From Streptomyces odonnellii (lineage in GTDB: Bacteria > Actinomycetota > Actinomycetes > Streptomycetales > Streptomycetaceae), in NCBI RefSeq assembly GCF_000981895.1, contig NZ_LATD01000111.1, forward strand, positions 1 through 52,210: a stretch of 52,210 nt of DNA. The letters run 5' to 3'. This document shows, in pieces, positions 41,038 to 49,527 of the stretch. Within the stretch, counting starts at the first letter, position 1; every line of letters begins with the position of its first letter. The position numbers were made by a program, and so were the translations under genes. The notes below the pieces were generated by a model that saw only the letters and a list, made by a program, of their open reading frames with translations, was not told where the DNA came from and ran no database searches.

Positions 41038-42239
41038 CTCAGCCGCGTCTCAGATGCCGACGTGGTCGTTTCCCGGTCATTTCTCTCCTTGGCCGTCCGG
41101 TGCGCCGTCCGGTGCGCTGTCCCGGATCTCGTACGGGCTCCCGTACGGGCGGGCAGGGCGGCGAGCTGGGCCGCGTAGGTGTCCAGGCCTTCGGCGCCAC
41201 GGCCCGCCAGGCCGGTGAGTCCGGGCAGCAGATCGCCGAAGGCGTTGACCTCGCAGACCGCGAACCGCCGCCACCCCCGGGCAGGCAGCAGATCGACGCC
41301 CACACAGTGGGTGTCCGGGAAACAGGCCGCTGCCTCCTCGCAGACGGCGAGGGCGGAGGCCCAGCTTCCGCCCGCCGCTTCGATCGCCGCGCGGGCCGCG
41401 TCGAGATCCCCTCGCCGGCCGCCGAGATGCAGATTGGTCATGGGGGAGGCGCTCGTCCGCAGAACCGCGTGGGTGGCGCGGCCCGCGACGACCACCACCC
41501 GCAGATCGGCCGACCTGCCCTCCTGTGCCGCCTTGGGAACCCACTGCTCGATATGCAGCCCGTCGGGCGCGAGGGTGTCCACGATCGCGGCCACCTCGTG
41601 CTCGGTCGTATAACGGCGCACCCGCAGCGAGTTGAACAGCCGGCCCGCGCTGTCGCGTTCGACGGAGGTGGTGGCGCGCACCCGTCCGGGACCTGCCGTC
41701 TCGACGGCCAGGACCCCGGACGCCGAGGAGCCATGGGCGAGCTTGACGAACGCCCGGTGCAGTCCCGCCCCGGCCATCAGGGACCGTATGTCGTCCCAGC
41801 CGGACACGGCTGGAGCCGCCGGGCCCGAGGTGGGCGAGACGGGGACCGGCACCCCCGCCTCGTCCAGCACCCCGTGGCAGAGCCGCTTGTCGAAGAGAAC
41901 CGCCAACTCGCCCGGGGCGGCGAGCAGTTCGGCCCCGGCGGCGGAGGCGGTCCGGGCCACGTCCCGCGCGGCGGCCATGAACCGCTCGTACCAGCGGCCG
42001 GTGCCCTCGACCCTCGTGGGGTCGTCCGTACCCCGCAGGAGCCGGTCCACCTCGGGGTCCTCGCCGGGCGAGTCGATCCGTACGGTCTCCCCGGCCCTGA
42101 ACACCGCCCGGCCGCGCAGCACATCGAGCCAGGCCACCTCGCGGGCGGCGGGCAGCCCGGCGGCCCGGACGGCGTCCTGGAACAGGGCCGTGCGGCGGTT
42201 GCCGGGATTTCCGACGACGGCCAGGGTCAGGGGCGGCAT
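41034..42239 (-). CDS. STM4014-family ATP-grasp-like protein
   Basis: A 401-aa protein, ATG 42239 (MPPLTLAVVGNPGNRRTALF). The N-terminal domain is Rossmann-like; the central ATP-grasp features are LFDKRLCHGVLDEAGVPVP, FVKLAHGSSASGVLAVE (nucleotide Lys loop), DLRVVVVAGRATHAVLRTS and FAVCEVNAFGDLLPG (E-x-N metal site). ATP-grasp enzymes join a carboxylate to an amine or thiol. The C-terminal about 35 residues (ARTGARTRSGTAHRTAHRTA) are basic and repetitive, with an HRTA doublet, and look disordered. Four bp separate it from STM4015. Confidence 0.85.
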   Translation of the reverse strand: MPPLTLAVVGNPGNRRTALFQDAVRAAGLPAAREVAWLDVLRGRAVFRAGETVRIDSPGEDPEVDRLLRGTDDPTRVEGTGRWYERFMAAARDVARTASAAGAELLAAPGELAVLFDKRLCHGVLDEAGVPVPVSPTSGPAAPAVSGWDDIRSLMAGAGLHRAFVKLAHGSSASGVLAVETAGPGRVRATTSVERDSAGRLFNSLRVRRYTTEHEVAAIVDTLAPDGLHIEQWVPKAAQEGRSADLRVVVVAGRATHAVLRTSASPMTNLHLGGRRGDLDAARAAIEAAGGSWASALAVCEEAAACFPDTHCVGVDLLPARGWRRFAVCEVNAFGDLLPGLTGLAGRGAEGLDTYAAQLAALPARTGARTRSGTAHRTAHRTAKERNDRETTTSASETRLR

Positions 42240-42243
42240 CGGA

Positions 42244-43194
42244 TCACTCCGAGACCGCGGTGTACCGGAAGTCCGGATCTTCCTCGACCCAGTCGACGTC
42301 CCCCTGCTCGGCGATGACCTCGACGCCGGACGCCCCGAGAGTGGCGAGGACACGCTCGCGCATCGTCTCGCCCAGATAGTTGTGGTGCAGGTCGAGCTTC
42401 TTGAGATGGGTGAGCGGCTGGCCCGCGAGCAGCGCCTCGGCGCCTTCGTCGCCGAGAGTGCCCATCGACAGGTCGAGGACCTCCAGGCCGGCGACGACGG
42501 GGGCGCTTGCCATCGCGATGGCAATCTCGTCCTGGATCTCGCTGTTGCGCAGGGCCAGATACCGCAGGCTCGGCAGGCGTGAGCCCGCCAGGATCGGTGC
42601 CAGGTCGGCCACTTCGGTGTTCGCGCCGTAATTGTCGACACCGAGCCAGATGTCGAGGTGCTCCAGCGCGGGCAGGTCGCTCGCGCCGATGGCCCGCACC
42701 ACCTCGGCGTCCAGACCGCCCGTCTCGATGGTGAGCGAACGCAGCCGCTCATGACGGAAGGGGGTGAAGCGCAGTTCCTGGCCGCCCCGGACGCCGAATT
42801 CCAGCAGCTCCGGGAACGCGTCGAGCAGCGGGTTCACCAGTCCCTGGTTGATCCACGAGATCTCGCACTCCTCCCCGATGATGTCGCCGAGGAACAGCGA
42901 GCGCAGCGCGGGCAGCCGGTCGCGCGCCGCCACCAGGGCGGATATCACCTCCTCCGGGCCCGACTCGTACGAATCGCTCCACGAGCCCGCGATCAGTGCC
43001 CTGACCTCGGTGGTGTCCACGGTCTCGGCGAAGCGGGCGAAGGCCTCCTCCCACTCCTCCTTCGACTCGTACGCCTCGACAGCGATCCGCCAGGCCACGG
43101 AGGCCGGGGCCGGAAGCTCCGCCTTGGTGCCGGCGGAGGGGAAGTCGAACGCGGGCAGGCCGTACAGCTCCTGCAAATGGTTCGAAATGGTCAT
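42244..43194 (-). CDS. STM4015-family leucine-rich-repeat protein
   Basis: A 316-aa protein, first gene of the cassette, ATG 43194 (MTISNHLQELYGLPAFDF). N-terminal alpha/beta region, then about seven ribonuclease-inhibitor-like leucine-rich repeats (LRSLTIETGGL, LEHLDIWLGVDNYG, LRYLALRNSEI, LEVLDLSMGTLGDEG, LKKLDLHHNYLG). It ends in an acidic tail DVDWVEEDPDFRYTAVSE. LRR proteins bind other proteins. Here it could be a scaffold or the substrate of the four enzymes encoded downstream; both are inference. Confidence 0.83.
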   Translation of the reverse strand: MTISNHLQELYGLPAFDFPSAGTKAELPAPASVAWRIAVEAYESKEEWEEAFARFAETVDTTEVRALIAGSWSDSYESGPEEVISALVAARDRLPALRSLFLGDIIGEECEISWINQGLVNPLLDAFPELLEFGVRGGQELRFTPFRHERLRSLTIETGGLDAEVVRAIGASDLPALEHLDIWLGVDNYGANTEVADLAPILAGSRLPSLRYLALRNSEIQDEIAIAMASAPVVAGLEVLDLSMGTLGDEGAEALLAGQPLTHLKKLDLHHNYLGETMRERVLATLGASGVEVIAEQGDVDWVEEDPDFRYTAVSE

Positions 43195-43354
43195 GGCGGA
43201 TGCTCCAGACACCGGTGACGTAGATCGGCTGATGTGGAGCAGTTCTACCAAGCGGCACTGACAACGACGGTCGCCGGGGCGGGATTGTCAGACCCCCCGT
43301 CTAGCGTCGTTCTCAGGTTCGGCGCACTCGGCGCCGCCGGTGGAGGGGAGAGCC

Positions 43355-43693
43355 ATGTTCCGGCAGGGAGACGTACTGATCGCGCCCGTCGCGGAGGAGT
43401 CCGTGCCGTCTCATCTCATGGACGCGGGACGGGTGTCCGGCGAGCCGAGGGATGCGCGGGGGCGGCTGGTCCTGGCGCTCGGCGAGGTCACCGGCCACGC
43501 CCACGCCGTGACCGGCCCCGGCCGGCTGATCCGTGAGCCGGGCGGCACGGCCGGGCCGATGTATCTCCATCTCCCGGACGGCGGGCGGGTGGTGCACGAG
43601 GAGCACGCGGCGATACCGCTGCCCAAGGGGTGGTTCCGGGTGGTGCGCCAGCGGGAGTACCTGCCGGGCGCGGTGCGTGTGGTCGCGGACTGA
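43355..43693 (+). CDS. 112-aa protein of unknown function, paired with the 43783 gene
   Basis: ATG 43355 has GGAGGGGAG upstream. The product (MFRQGDVLIAPVAEESVPSH start) has a central RGRLVLALGEVTGHAHAVTG and a C-terminal GWFRVVRQREYLPGAVRVV, a beta-rich pattern with a His cluster (GHAHAV, HLPDG, VVHEEH) that could bind a metal. No family function is known to me; from memory it regularly precedes DUF6745-type genes in Streptomyces. It diverges from the STM4015 gene with about 160 bp between. Confidence 0.72.
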   Translation: MFRQGDVLIAPVAEESVPSHLMDAGRVSGEPRDARGRLVLALGEVTGHAHAVTGPGRLIREPGGTAGPMYLHLPDGGRVVHEEHAAIPLPKGWFRVVRQREYLPGAVRVVAD

Positions 43694-43782
43694 GCGTCCG
43701 TGCGGCGGTGTTGGCGCCGCCGCGGATACGGGCACCGGTGTGCGGGGCGGAGACAGGAACGACAGGGGACGGGGATTCGGAC

Positions 43783-44793
43783 ATGAGTGGAATGGACATG
43801 TGGCGGGCCGTCGCGGCGGCGACGGGGGAGACGGACCGGCCGGCGGCCGAGCGCGGGGTACGGCTCGCCTACCGGAGGGCGGGTCTCGAAGAGCCCGAGC
43901 GGATCATCTGGGCCGGATCGCCGCTGGCCGGGGCTGAGCTGGCGCGGTCGCTCGACGGTGCGGGACGGTCGGTGCGCGACGAGGTGCGCACCCGTCCCTG
44001 GGCCGAGGAGCGGCGCAGGCTGCATGACGCGCTGGGACCGGCGGGCTGGGCCGAGCACTGGAGTGCCACCGGCGCACAGCTCTGGGACACCGGCCGGGCG
44101 CTCGCGGAGCGGATAAGGACCGGGGTGGTGGAGGCGCTCATCGGTGAGCCGGCCAAGCCCGCGGAGGCGGCCGGGATCCGCGCGGTGCTGCTCGACGCGG
44201 TGCTCGGACAGCACGACGCGGCCTGGCTCGCGGCTTTCGACGGCCGGAGTGAGCGCCTTGAGGGACTCGCCGAGGTGGCGCGGCACGCGGGCTGGTGGTG
44301 GCCGTACGAACGCGCGGTGGTGATATGCGAGCGTCCCGCGGAACTCCACCGCGACGAGGCGGGCAGACTCGACCGCGGCGACGGCCCGGCGCTGGCCTAC
44401 CCGGACGGGTTCGCGCTGTACGCCTGGCGTGGGATGCCGGTCCCCGCCGGATTCCTGAGCGAGCTGGCGTCCCTCACGCCGGAGCGGATCCGCGACGAGG
44501 CCAATGCCGAACTGCGCCGGGTGATGCTGGAGTACTACGGCTACGACCGCTATCTGAGCGAGTCGGGGGCCCGGCCCGTCCACCGGGACGAGACGGGGGT
44601 GCTGTGGCGGATCGCGCTCGACGGGGACGAGGACATAGCGATGGTCGAGGTGGTCAACTCCACCCCGGAGCCGGACGGTACGTACCGTACGTACTGGCTC
44701 CGGGTGCCGCCCACGACCAGGACGGCGAAGCAGGGGGTCGCCTGGACGTTCGGACTGGAAGCGGCGGAGTACGAGCCGATACGCCAGACCTGA
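43783..44793 (+). CDS. DUF6745-type protein of unknown function
   Basis: A 336-aa protein, ATG 43783. The N-terminal 140 residues are helical; the C-terminal part has WWPYERAVVICERPAELHRD, DRGDGPALAYPDGFALYAWR, RRVMLEYYGYDRYLSESGA, IAMVEVVNSTPEPDGTYRTY and VAWTFGLEAAEY, which match what I remember of DUF6745. Mostly soluble, no catalytic motif recognised. It probably forms a unit with the 43355 gene (89 bp apart) and is followed by a terminator. Confidence 0.75.
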   Translation: MSGMDMWRAVAAATGETDRPAAERGVRLAYRRAGLEEPERIIWAGSPLAGAELARSLDGAGRSVRDEVRTRPWAEERRRLHDALGPAGWAEHWSATGAQLWDTGRALAERIRTGVVEALIGEPAKPAEAAGIRAVLLDAVLGQHDAAWLAAFDGRSERLEGLAEVARHAGWWWPYERAVVICERPAELHRDEAGRLDRGDGPALAYPDGFALYAWRGMPVPAGFLSELASLTPERIRDEANAELRRVMLEYYGYDRYLSESGARPVHRDETGVLWRIALDGDEDIAMVEVVNSTPEPDGTYRTYWLRVPPTTRTAKQGVAWTFGLEAAEYEPIRQT

Positions 44794-44797
44794 GCGG

Positions 44798-44830
44798 TGC
44801 CCCGGCCGGACGGCCGACCGGGCCGGGGCA
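44798..44830. terminator. Terminator hairpin after the DUF6745-type gene
   Basis: TGCCCCGGCC at 44798-44807 pairs with GGCCGGGGCA at 44821-44830 (10 bp perfect, 13-nt loop), 5 bp beyond the stop. It could serve both converging genes. Confidence 0.8.
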
Positions 44831-44879
44831 GCAGCGGGCAGCAGCGTTGGCGGGCCCCGGACTTCTCAGCCCGGAGCCT

Positions 44880-44990
44880 GGCGCGGCGGACCCGTACAGG
44901 CCCGGTCTGCCCAGACCCGGACCGCTGAGGCCCGGGCCGTCAGGTTCCGGCTTGTTCGGATCCGGCCTGTTCGGGCCCGGCCGTCAGGGC
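44880..44990. repeat. Degenerate GGCCCGG / TTCGG repeat tract
   Basis: Imperfect reiterations such as TGTTCGGATCCGGCC and TGTTCGGGCCCGGCC, with scattered GCCCGG blocks, fill the space between two convergent genes. No gene is seen in 44831-44999. Confidence 0.5.
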
Positions 44991-44999
44991 CAGGACCGC

Positions 45000-45941
45000 T
45001 CACTTACGGAGGGTCTTGAGCTTGCTGGTGACCAGGGCGTCCGGGCCGATCAGCGCCTCGTTGCCCCCGCTCGTACAGGCGTAGGCACCCGCCACCGCGC
45101 CCATCCGGGCGCAGGCTTCGAGGTCCAGCCCGGCCAGTCGTCCGTACAGGAAACCGCAGACGTACGCGTCACCCGCGCCGTTGGAGTCCACCACCGGCGC
45201 GGGCGGGATGGTCGCGGGGATCGGACGCGGTGTACGGCTCCCCTGACGGGTCATCAGATACGAGCCGCCCGCGCCGGCCGTCGCGATCACCGCTTCGGCC
45301 CGGCCCTCGCGCAGGATCTCCCGCATCACCGAGGCGATCCGCTCACCGGCCCCGGCCGCGCTGAGGAACACCAGATCGGACCGGAGGGCGAAGTCCCTGT
45401 GGTAGTCGCTGAGTCCGTCCCAGTCGTGCAGATCGGTCGAGGCGGGGACCCCGAGCGATTCGATGTCGTCGTAGAGAAAACGAGCGAAGTTGGTGATCGA
45501 CAGATGGACATGCCGGGCACGCCGGAGGTGAGGCAGGTAGGAGTCGCGCGGCATCCGCAGATCGGCCGGGTCCCGGCCGTCGTAGAACGACATCCGGCGG
45601 CCCGTCCTGTCCACCAGGTTGACCGCGCGCCGGGTGCCGGCGGGGGAGATCAGCACCTCGAAGTCCACACCGCCTTTTGTGAGTCGTTCGCGGACCTGGC
45701 CTCCCGTCCAGTCGTCCCCTATGAAGTCGAGGAACTTGACGTCCAGGCCGAGCGCCCGGCAGCCGAGCGCCACATTGCCGCCGGTGTGGCCGGGCCATTC
45801 GCGGATCGGCCCGACCCCGACCGAGTCCGCGAGCGGAACCGGCAGCGAGTCCACCCGGACGACGGTGTCCACCCCGCTGCCCCCGACGACCAGCACATCA
45901 TGGCCGAGCTGATCCGTCGGATCGGTCTGCTGCTGTGCCAC
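45000..45941 (-). CDS. PfkB-family carbohydrate kinase
   Basis: A 313-aa ribokinase-fold kinase, GTG 45941. PfkB signature 1 region GHTGGNVALGCRALG (about residues 51-65), anion-hole/catalytic signature DSNGAGDAYVCGFLYG (about 263-278, catalytic Asp in GAGD). It phosphorylates a sugar, most often at the 1- or 6-hydroxyl; specificity is not evident. Last gene of a likely three-gene operon (dehydrogenase, TetR, kinase). An SIS-domain protein at 49528 may act in the same sugar metabolism, but it is not in the operon. Confidence 0.9.
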   Translation of the reverse strand: MAQQQTDPTDQLGHDVLVVGGSGVDTVVRVDSLPVPLADSVGVGPIREWPGHTGGNVALGCRALGLDVKFLDFIGDDWTGGQVRERLTKGGVDFEVLISPAGTRRAVNLVDRTGRRMSFYDGRDPADLRMPRDSYLPHLRRARHVHLSITNFARFLYDDIESLGVPASTDLHDWDGLSDYHRDFALRSDLVFLSAAGAGERIASVMREILREGRAEAVIATAGAGGSYLMTRQGSRTPRPIPATIPPAPVVDSNGAGDAYVCGFLYGRLAGLDLEACARMGAVAGAYACTSGGNEALIGPDALVTSKLKTLRK

Positions 45942-45998
45942 AGTCTTCCGTCTCCCTGTGTGGTTCCGGATGTCCGGCGGCTCCGGTCCGGCCGCCGG

Positions 45999-46628
45999 TT
46001 ACTTCCCGGGCCTGTCGAACGCCGCGCGGTCGACGCCCAGTTCGCGGGCGAGTGCCTCGTCCGCCCACTCCAGCATGGTGGTGCGCGGCAGCGAACCCGC
46101 GTACGACGTCATCTGAACCGCGAGTCCGTCCAGCATGGCCGTCAGCCGTCCCGCCGCCGACACCGGGTCCGCGCAAGCGAATTCGCCCGCCGTTGTGCCT
46201 TCGGCGACCACCTCGGCGAGGGCCGTCTTCCACTGCCGGTCGAGACCGAGCGCCACCTCGCGCAGCGCGGGCTCGCGCAGGGCCGCCGCCCATCCCTCGA
46301 TCCACAGTCGCCAGCCCTTGGCCTCGCCGGTCGGCGCGTACCAGCGGACCGCGCCGTGCAGCCGCTCCAGCGCGCTCGCACGCCGGCCGAGCAGCGCGCG
46401 CAGCCGGGCCAGATCGTCCTGCGCGGCATACGCGAAGGCGGCCGCGACCAGCTTCTCCTTGGTCGAGAAGTGGTAGAGGACCAGGGCGCTGCTGACGCCG
46501 AGCGCGGCGGCGACATCGGCGATCCGCAGGGCCGCCACCCCGCGTGCCTCGATCTGTCCGACGGCGGCCCGCAGCAACTCCTCGCGCCGCTCCGCCACAC
46601 CCAGCCGCACCCTCGCCACGCGGCCCAC
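45999..46628 (-). CDS. TetR-family transcriptional regulator
   Basis: A 209-aa protein, GTG 46628. N-terminal HTH AVGQIEARGVAALRIADVAAALGVSSALVLYHFSTKEKLVAAAF (about residues 22-65); helical ligand-binding C-terminus of TetR_C type. Only 21 bp separate it from the dehydrogenase stop and 57 bp from the kinase start, so it probably regulates this operon, perhaps through the inverted repeat at 47870-47887. Confidence 0.9.
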   Translation of the reverse strand: MGRVARVRLGVAERREELLRAAVGQIEARGVAALRIADVAAALGVSSALVLYHFSTKEKLVAAAFAYAAQDDLARLRALLGRRASALERLHGAVRWYAPTGEAKGWRLWIEGWAAALREPALREVALGLDRQWKTALAEVVAEGTTAGEFACADPVSAAGRLTAMLDGLAVQMTSYAGSLPRTTMLEWADEALARELGVDRAAFDRPGK

Positions 46629-46649
46629 CCTATCGATCTTCCGGGCCCC

Positions 46650-47831
46650 TCACCGGTACCAGCCGTATCGCTCCGCGATGACCTGGAGGCGGGCCGCGGC
46701 CATGGTGTGGGCGGCGGCACGGGGGGTGGTGCGGCCGGTTTCGGCACGGGTCAGCATGGTGCCGACGAGGGTGCGCATCGCACGGCGGATGTGGGCGAAG
46801 GCCTCCTCCGCGTGCGGGCCGATGTCACCGAAGAGGGTCCACCACCACCAGGCGTTGGTCGCCGAGTTGACGACGACATCGGGCAGGACGGTGATACCGC
46901 GTGCGGTCAGCGCTTCCTCCGCCTCGGGCCGTACGGGCATGTTCGCCGCCTCGACGATCCAACGGGCTTTGATCGTGCCCTGGTTGCCGGTGTCGATGGC
47001 GTACGAGACGGCCGCGGGCACCAGTACCTCCGCGTCGGCGGAGAGCCAGGCGTCGCCCGGCAGTTCCAGGACGCCGGGGCGGAGGGCGGCGCGGTCGACC
47101 GTGCCGTACGGGTCCCGGGCGGCGAGCAGGGACTCGATGTCCAGACCGTCCGGGTGCGCGATGGTGCCCTTGACGTCGGCCACGGCGACGATCCTCAGCC
47201 CGGCCCGGGACAGGAAGCGGGCAGTCGCGCCGCCCATCGTGCCGAGCCCCTGCACACTGACCCGGGTTCCTCGGTATGCGGTCCCGGCCCGGTCCAGCGC
47301 GGTGAGCACCGATTCGGCGACCCCGCAGCCGCCGACGAGCGCGTCCAGACCGAGGCCGTCGACCCGCACCGCGAAGGCGTCGGCGAGGCGCTGCCTGGCC
47401 GCCCGCTCGTCGTCGAGCAGCGGATGGACCGCCTGGATGGTGGAGACGAGACCGGCCTCGGCGGCGGCTCTGTCCACGGTGTCCTGGGTCAGGCCCAGAT
47501 CCTCGCCCATGGTCCAGAAACTCTCGATGTACGGGCGCATGGCGCGCAGATAGCGGACGAGCACGCCGTACGCGTCGGGTTCTCGCGGATCGCAGTCGAT
47601 ACCGCCCTTGGCGCCGCCGAGAGGTACATACCGTACGGTCGGGTCGTCCGCGTCGAAGTGCAGGGCCTCCTTCATGGTCATGCCACGGGCCAGACCGGTC
47701 ACCTCCTCCAGCGAACACCCCGCGCGCATCCGCAGCCCGCCGCTGGCGACCCCTCGTACCAGCCGGTCCACGACCAGAAAACCCCGCCGGCCGGTGACAT
47801 GGTCCGTCCAGGTGAGCGACAGCAGCGGCAT
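46650..47831 (-). CDS. Glu/Leu/Phe/Val dehydrogenase family protein
   Basis: A 393-aa NAD(P)-dependent amino acid dehydrogenase, ATG 47831 with GAGGAG upstream. Substrate pocket VRYVPLGGAKGGIDCDP (catalytic Lys in GGAKGG, about residues 73-80), GEDLGLTQD, dinucleotide-binding VSVQGLGTMGGATARFL (about 190-206), and VLPDVVVNSATNAWWWW, which carries the NSATNA variant of the usual AGGV region. It oxidatively deaminates a branched-chain or related amino acid. Length and sequence fit the Streptomyces valine/leucine dehydrogenase-like group better than glutamate dehydrogenase proper. Confidence 0.88.
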   Translation of the reverse strand: MPLLSLTWTDHVTGRRGFLVVDRLVRGVASGGLRMRAGCSLEEVTGLARGMTMKEALHFDADDPTVRYVPLGGAKGGIDCDPREPDAYGVLVRYLRAMRPYIESFWTMGEDLGLTQDTVDRAAAEAGLVSTIQAVHPLLDDERAARQRLADAFAVRVDGLGLDALVGGCGVAESVLTALDRAGTAYRGTRVSVQGLGTMGGATARFLSRAGLRIVAVADVKGTIAHPDGLDIESLLAARDPYGTVDRAALRPGVLELPGDAWLSADAEVLVPAAVSYAIDTGNQGTIKARWIVEAANMPVRPEAEEALTARGITVLPDVVVNSATNAWWWWTLFGDIGPHAEEAFAHIRRAMRTLVGTMLTRAETGRTTPRAAAHTMAAARLQVIAERYGWYR

Positions 47832-47869
47832 CGGGCGGTCTCCTCGTCGTACGTATGAGCGAACTGTCA

Positions 47870-47887
47870 ACTGAATCGCTGGTCAGT
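47870..47887. promoter_or_regulatory. TetR-operator-like inverted repeat
   Basis: ACTGAATCGCTGGTCAGT gives ACTGA-N8-TCAGT, flanked by TGTCAA on both sides (47865-47870 and 47890-47895), about 40 bp before the dehydrogenase start. It is a reasonable site for the operon's TetR protein. Confidence 0.4.
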
Positions 47888-48074
47888 ATGTCAAAGGGCG
47901 CGTTCCGTCTCATCGCCCCGGACCGGGCGGAGTTCAGGGGTGTTCCTGGGAATCCTGGGGGCAGTGACGACGTTGTACGGCCGTGCGCGGGACGGGGGAA
48001 GTCCGGTTCATTCGCCCCGCACACAGAAACCCGCCCGGACATAATGGGACAACACCGAACCTCCAGGAGGTGCT

Positions 48075-49319
48075 GTGACAGCCACTGGTTCCACCCCTTC
48101 GTTGCGCTCCCGGCTGCGCACGCTGCGACCCGCGGCCTTCGGGGCCGACTCGGCAGGAGCGAGGCTGGAGCGGATCCACCGCTCGCCGAACTTCGCCGAC
48201 GGGGTGTTCCAGAACCCGGTGGGTGCCAGGACCAGACCGTCCGGCTCCGGTCTGGAGTTCGCGAAGGTCTACTTCCAGAAGGAGGCGCGGGCACGGCGGG
48301 CCCCGAGCGGCACTGTGCCGGTGCACTCCACCACCCTCGCCGACCTGGCGAAACCCCCGTCCTCCGGGCTTCGGCTCACCTGGATGGGCCATTCGAGCGT
48401 GCTCGCCGAAATCGACGGCCGGCGTGTGCTCTTCGATCCGGTCTGGGGCGAGCGGTGTTCACCGTTCGCCTTTGTCGGCCCCAAGCGGCTGCACCCCGTG
48501 CCCGTACCGCTCGCCTCCCTCGCCCCCCTCGATGTCGTGGTGATCTCGCACGACCACTACGACCACCTCGATCTGCCCACGATCCGGGCCCTCGCCTCCA
48601 CGGACACGGTCTTCGCCGTGCCGCTCGGGGTCGGCGCCCATCTGGAGCGCTGGGGCGTGCCCGCTGAGCGGCTGCGCGAGCTCGACTGGAACGAGTCCGC
48701 CGAAGTCGCCGGCATCCGGCTCACTGCCACTCCCGCACGCCACTTCTGCGGCCGTGGCCTGCGCAATCAGCAGCACACGCTCTGGGCGTCCTGGGCCGTC
48801 GCGGGACCCGAGCACCGGATCTACCACAGCGGGGACACCGGCTATTTCGCAGGCTTCCAGGACATCGGCGCCGAGCACGGCCCGTTCGACGCCACCATGA
48901 TCCAGATCGGCGCCTACAGCGACTACTGGCCGGACATTCATATGACCCCGGCCGAGGGAATGCGCGCCCACCTCGATCTCCAGGGCGGGCGGCCGAGCGG
49001 TGTGATGCTGCCGATCCACTGGGGCACGTTCAATCTCGCGCCGCATCCCTGGGCCGAGCCCGGTGAGGGTACGGTCGCGGCCGGCGCGGAGGCGGGAGCC
49101 GCGATCGCGCTGCCGCGCCCGGGCGAGCCCTTCGAGCCGACCGGGGAGGACATTCCGACGGCTCCCTGGTGGCGGCCGGTGGCGGTGGTTCCGGCGGGCG
49201 GCTGGCCCGCGGTCTCCGGCGTGGCCGCCGGCGTCACGGGTGTTGCCGCGGCTCAGGACTCCGGTACGGCGGGCGGGGGCAAGGCCGGGGAACCGGCCGG
49301 GAAGGCATCACCCGCCTGA
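48075..49319 (+). CDS. MBL-fold metal-dependent hydrolase (NAPE-PLD/UlaG-like)
   Basis: A 414-aa metallo-beta-lactamase-fold protein, GTG 48075 with AGGAGG at optimal spacing. Metal motif VVISHDHYDHLDLPT (HxHxDH, about residues 157-171), TPARHFCGRGLRNQ, IYHSGDTGYF (bridging Asp), MLPIHWGTF (last His). The FAKVYFQKEARARR and LTWMGHSSVLAEIDG arrangement fits the NAPE-PLD/UlaG branch. The C-terminal 60 residues are Ala/Gly/Pro-rich (VSGVAAGVTGVAAAQDSG) and probably disordered. Substrate unknown, perhaps a phosphodiester or lactone. Confidence 0.9.
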   Translation: MTATGSTPSLRSRLRTLRPAAFGADSAGARLERIHRSPNFADGVFQNPVGARTRPSGSGLEFAKVYFQKEARARRAPSGTVPVHSTTLADLAKPPSSGLRLTWMGHSSVLAEIDGRRVLFDPVWGERCSPFAFVGPKRLHPVPVPLASLAPLDVVVISHDHYDHLDLPTIRALASTDTVFAVPLGVGAHLERWGVPAERLRELDWNESAEVAGIRLTATPARHFCGRGLRNQQHTLWASWAVAGPEHRIYHSGDTGYFAGFQDIGAEHGPFDATMIQIGAYSDYWPDIHMTPAEGMRAHLDLQGGRPSGVMLPIHWGTFNLAPHPWAEPGEGTVAAGAEAGAAIALPRPGEPFEPTGEDIPTAPWWRPVAVVPAGGWPAVSGVAAGVTGVAAAQDSGTAGGGKAGEPAGKASPA

Positions 49320-49360
49320 GAAAGGCGGGAGCCGTGAGGCTCTGGGACTCCTGGTGCTGA

Positions 49361-49430
49361 TGAGGCCTGATGTCTGAGGCCTGATGTCTGAGGCTTGATG
49401 CCTGAGGCTTGGGGTCTGATGCTTCAGGCC
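49361..49430. repeat. 14-bp minisatellite between the MBL and SIS genes
   Basis: Units start at 49361, 49375 (identical, TGAGGCCTGATGTC), 49389 and 49403 (1-4 changes), with a fifth diverged copy at 49417. No gene is seen in 49320-49527. Confidence 0.9.
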
Positions 49431-49527
49431 TCTGCCCTGGGCCGGACCTCCGGCCTCGTGCCGCCCGGCCACTCCGTAGCATGCCCCCGGAACCGATTCC
49501 GGGGAATGCAGGGGAGTGGAGACGCGC

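Noticed and set aside
44681..44698. GGTACGTACC-type palindrome inside the DUF6745-type gene
   Set aside because: It is explained by repeated Thr-Tyr codons (ACG TAC CGT ACG TAC) in the coding frame; no regulatory context.
44295..47858. 1187-codon plus-strand open frame across the kinase, TetR and dehydrogenase region
   Set aside because: It runs antisense through three well-supported genes and through a terminator and repeat tract; no domain is visible.
49361..49430. Possible CRISPR-like array
   Set aside because: The units are contiguous 14-bp tandem repeats with no spacers, and no cas genes are in the window.
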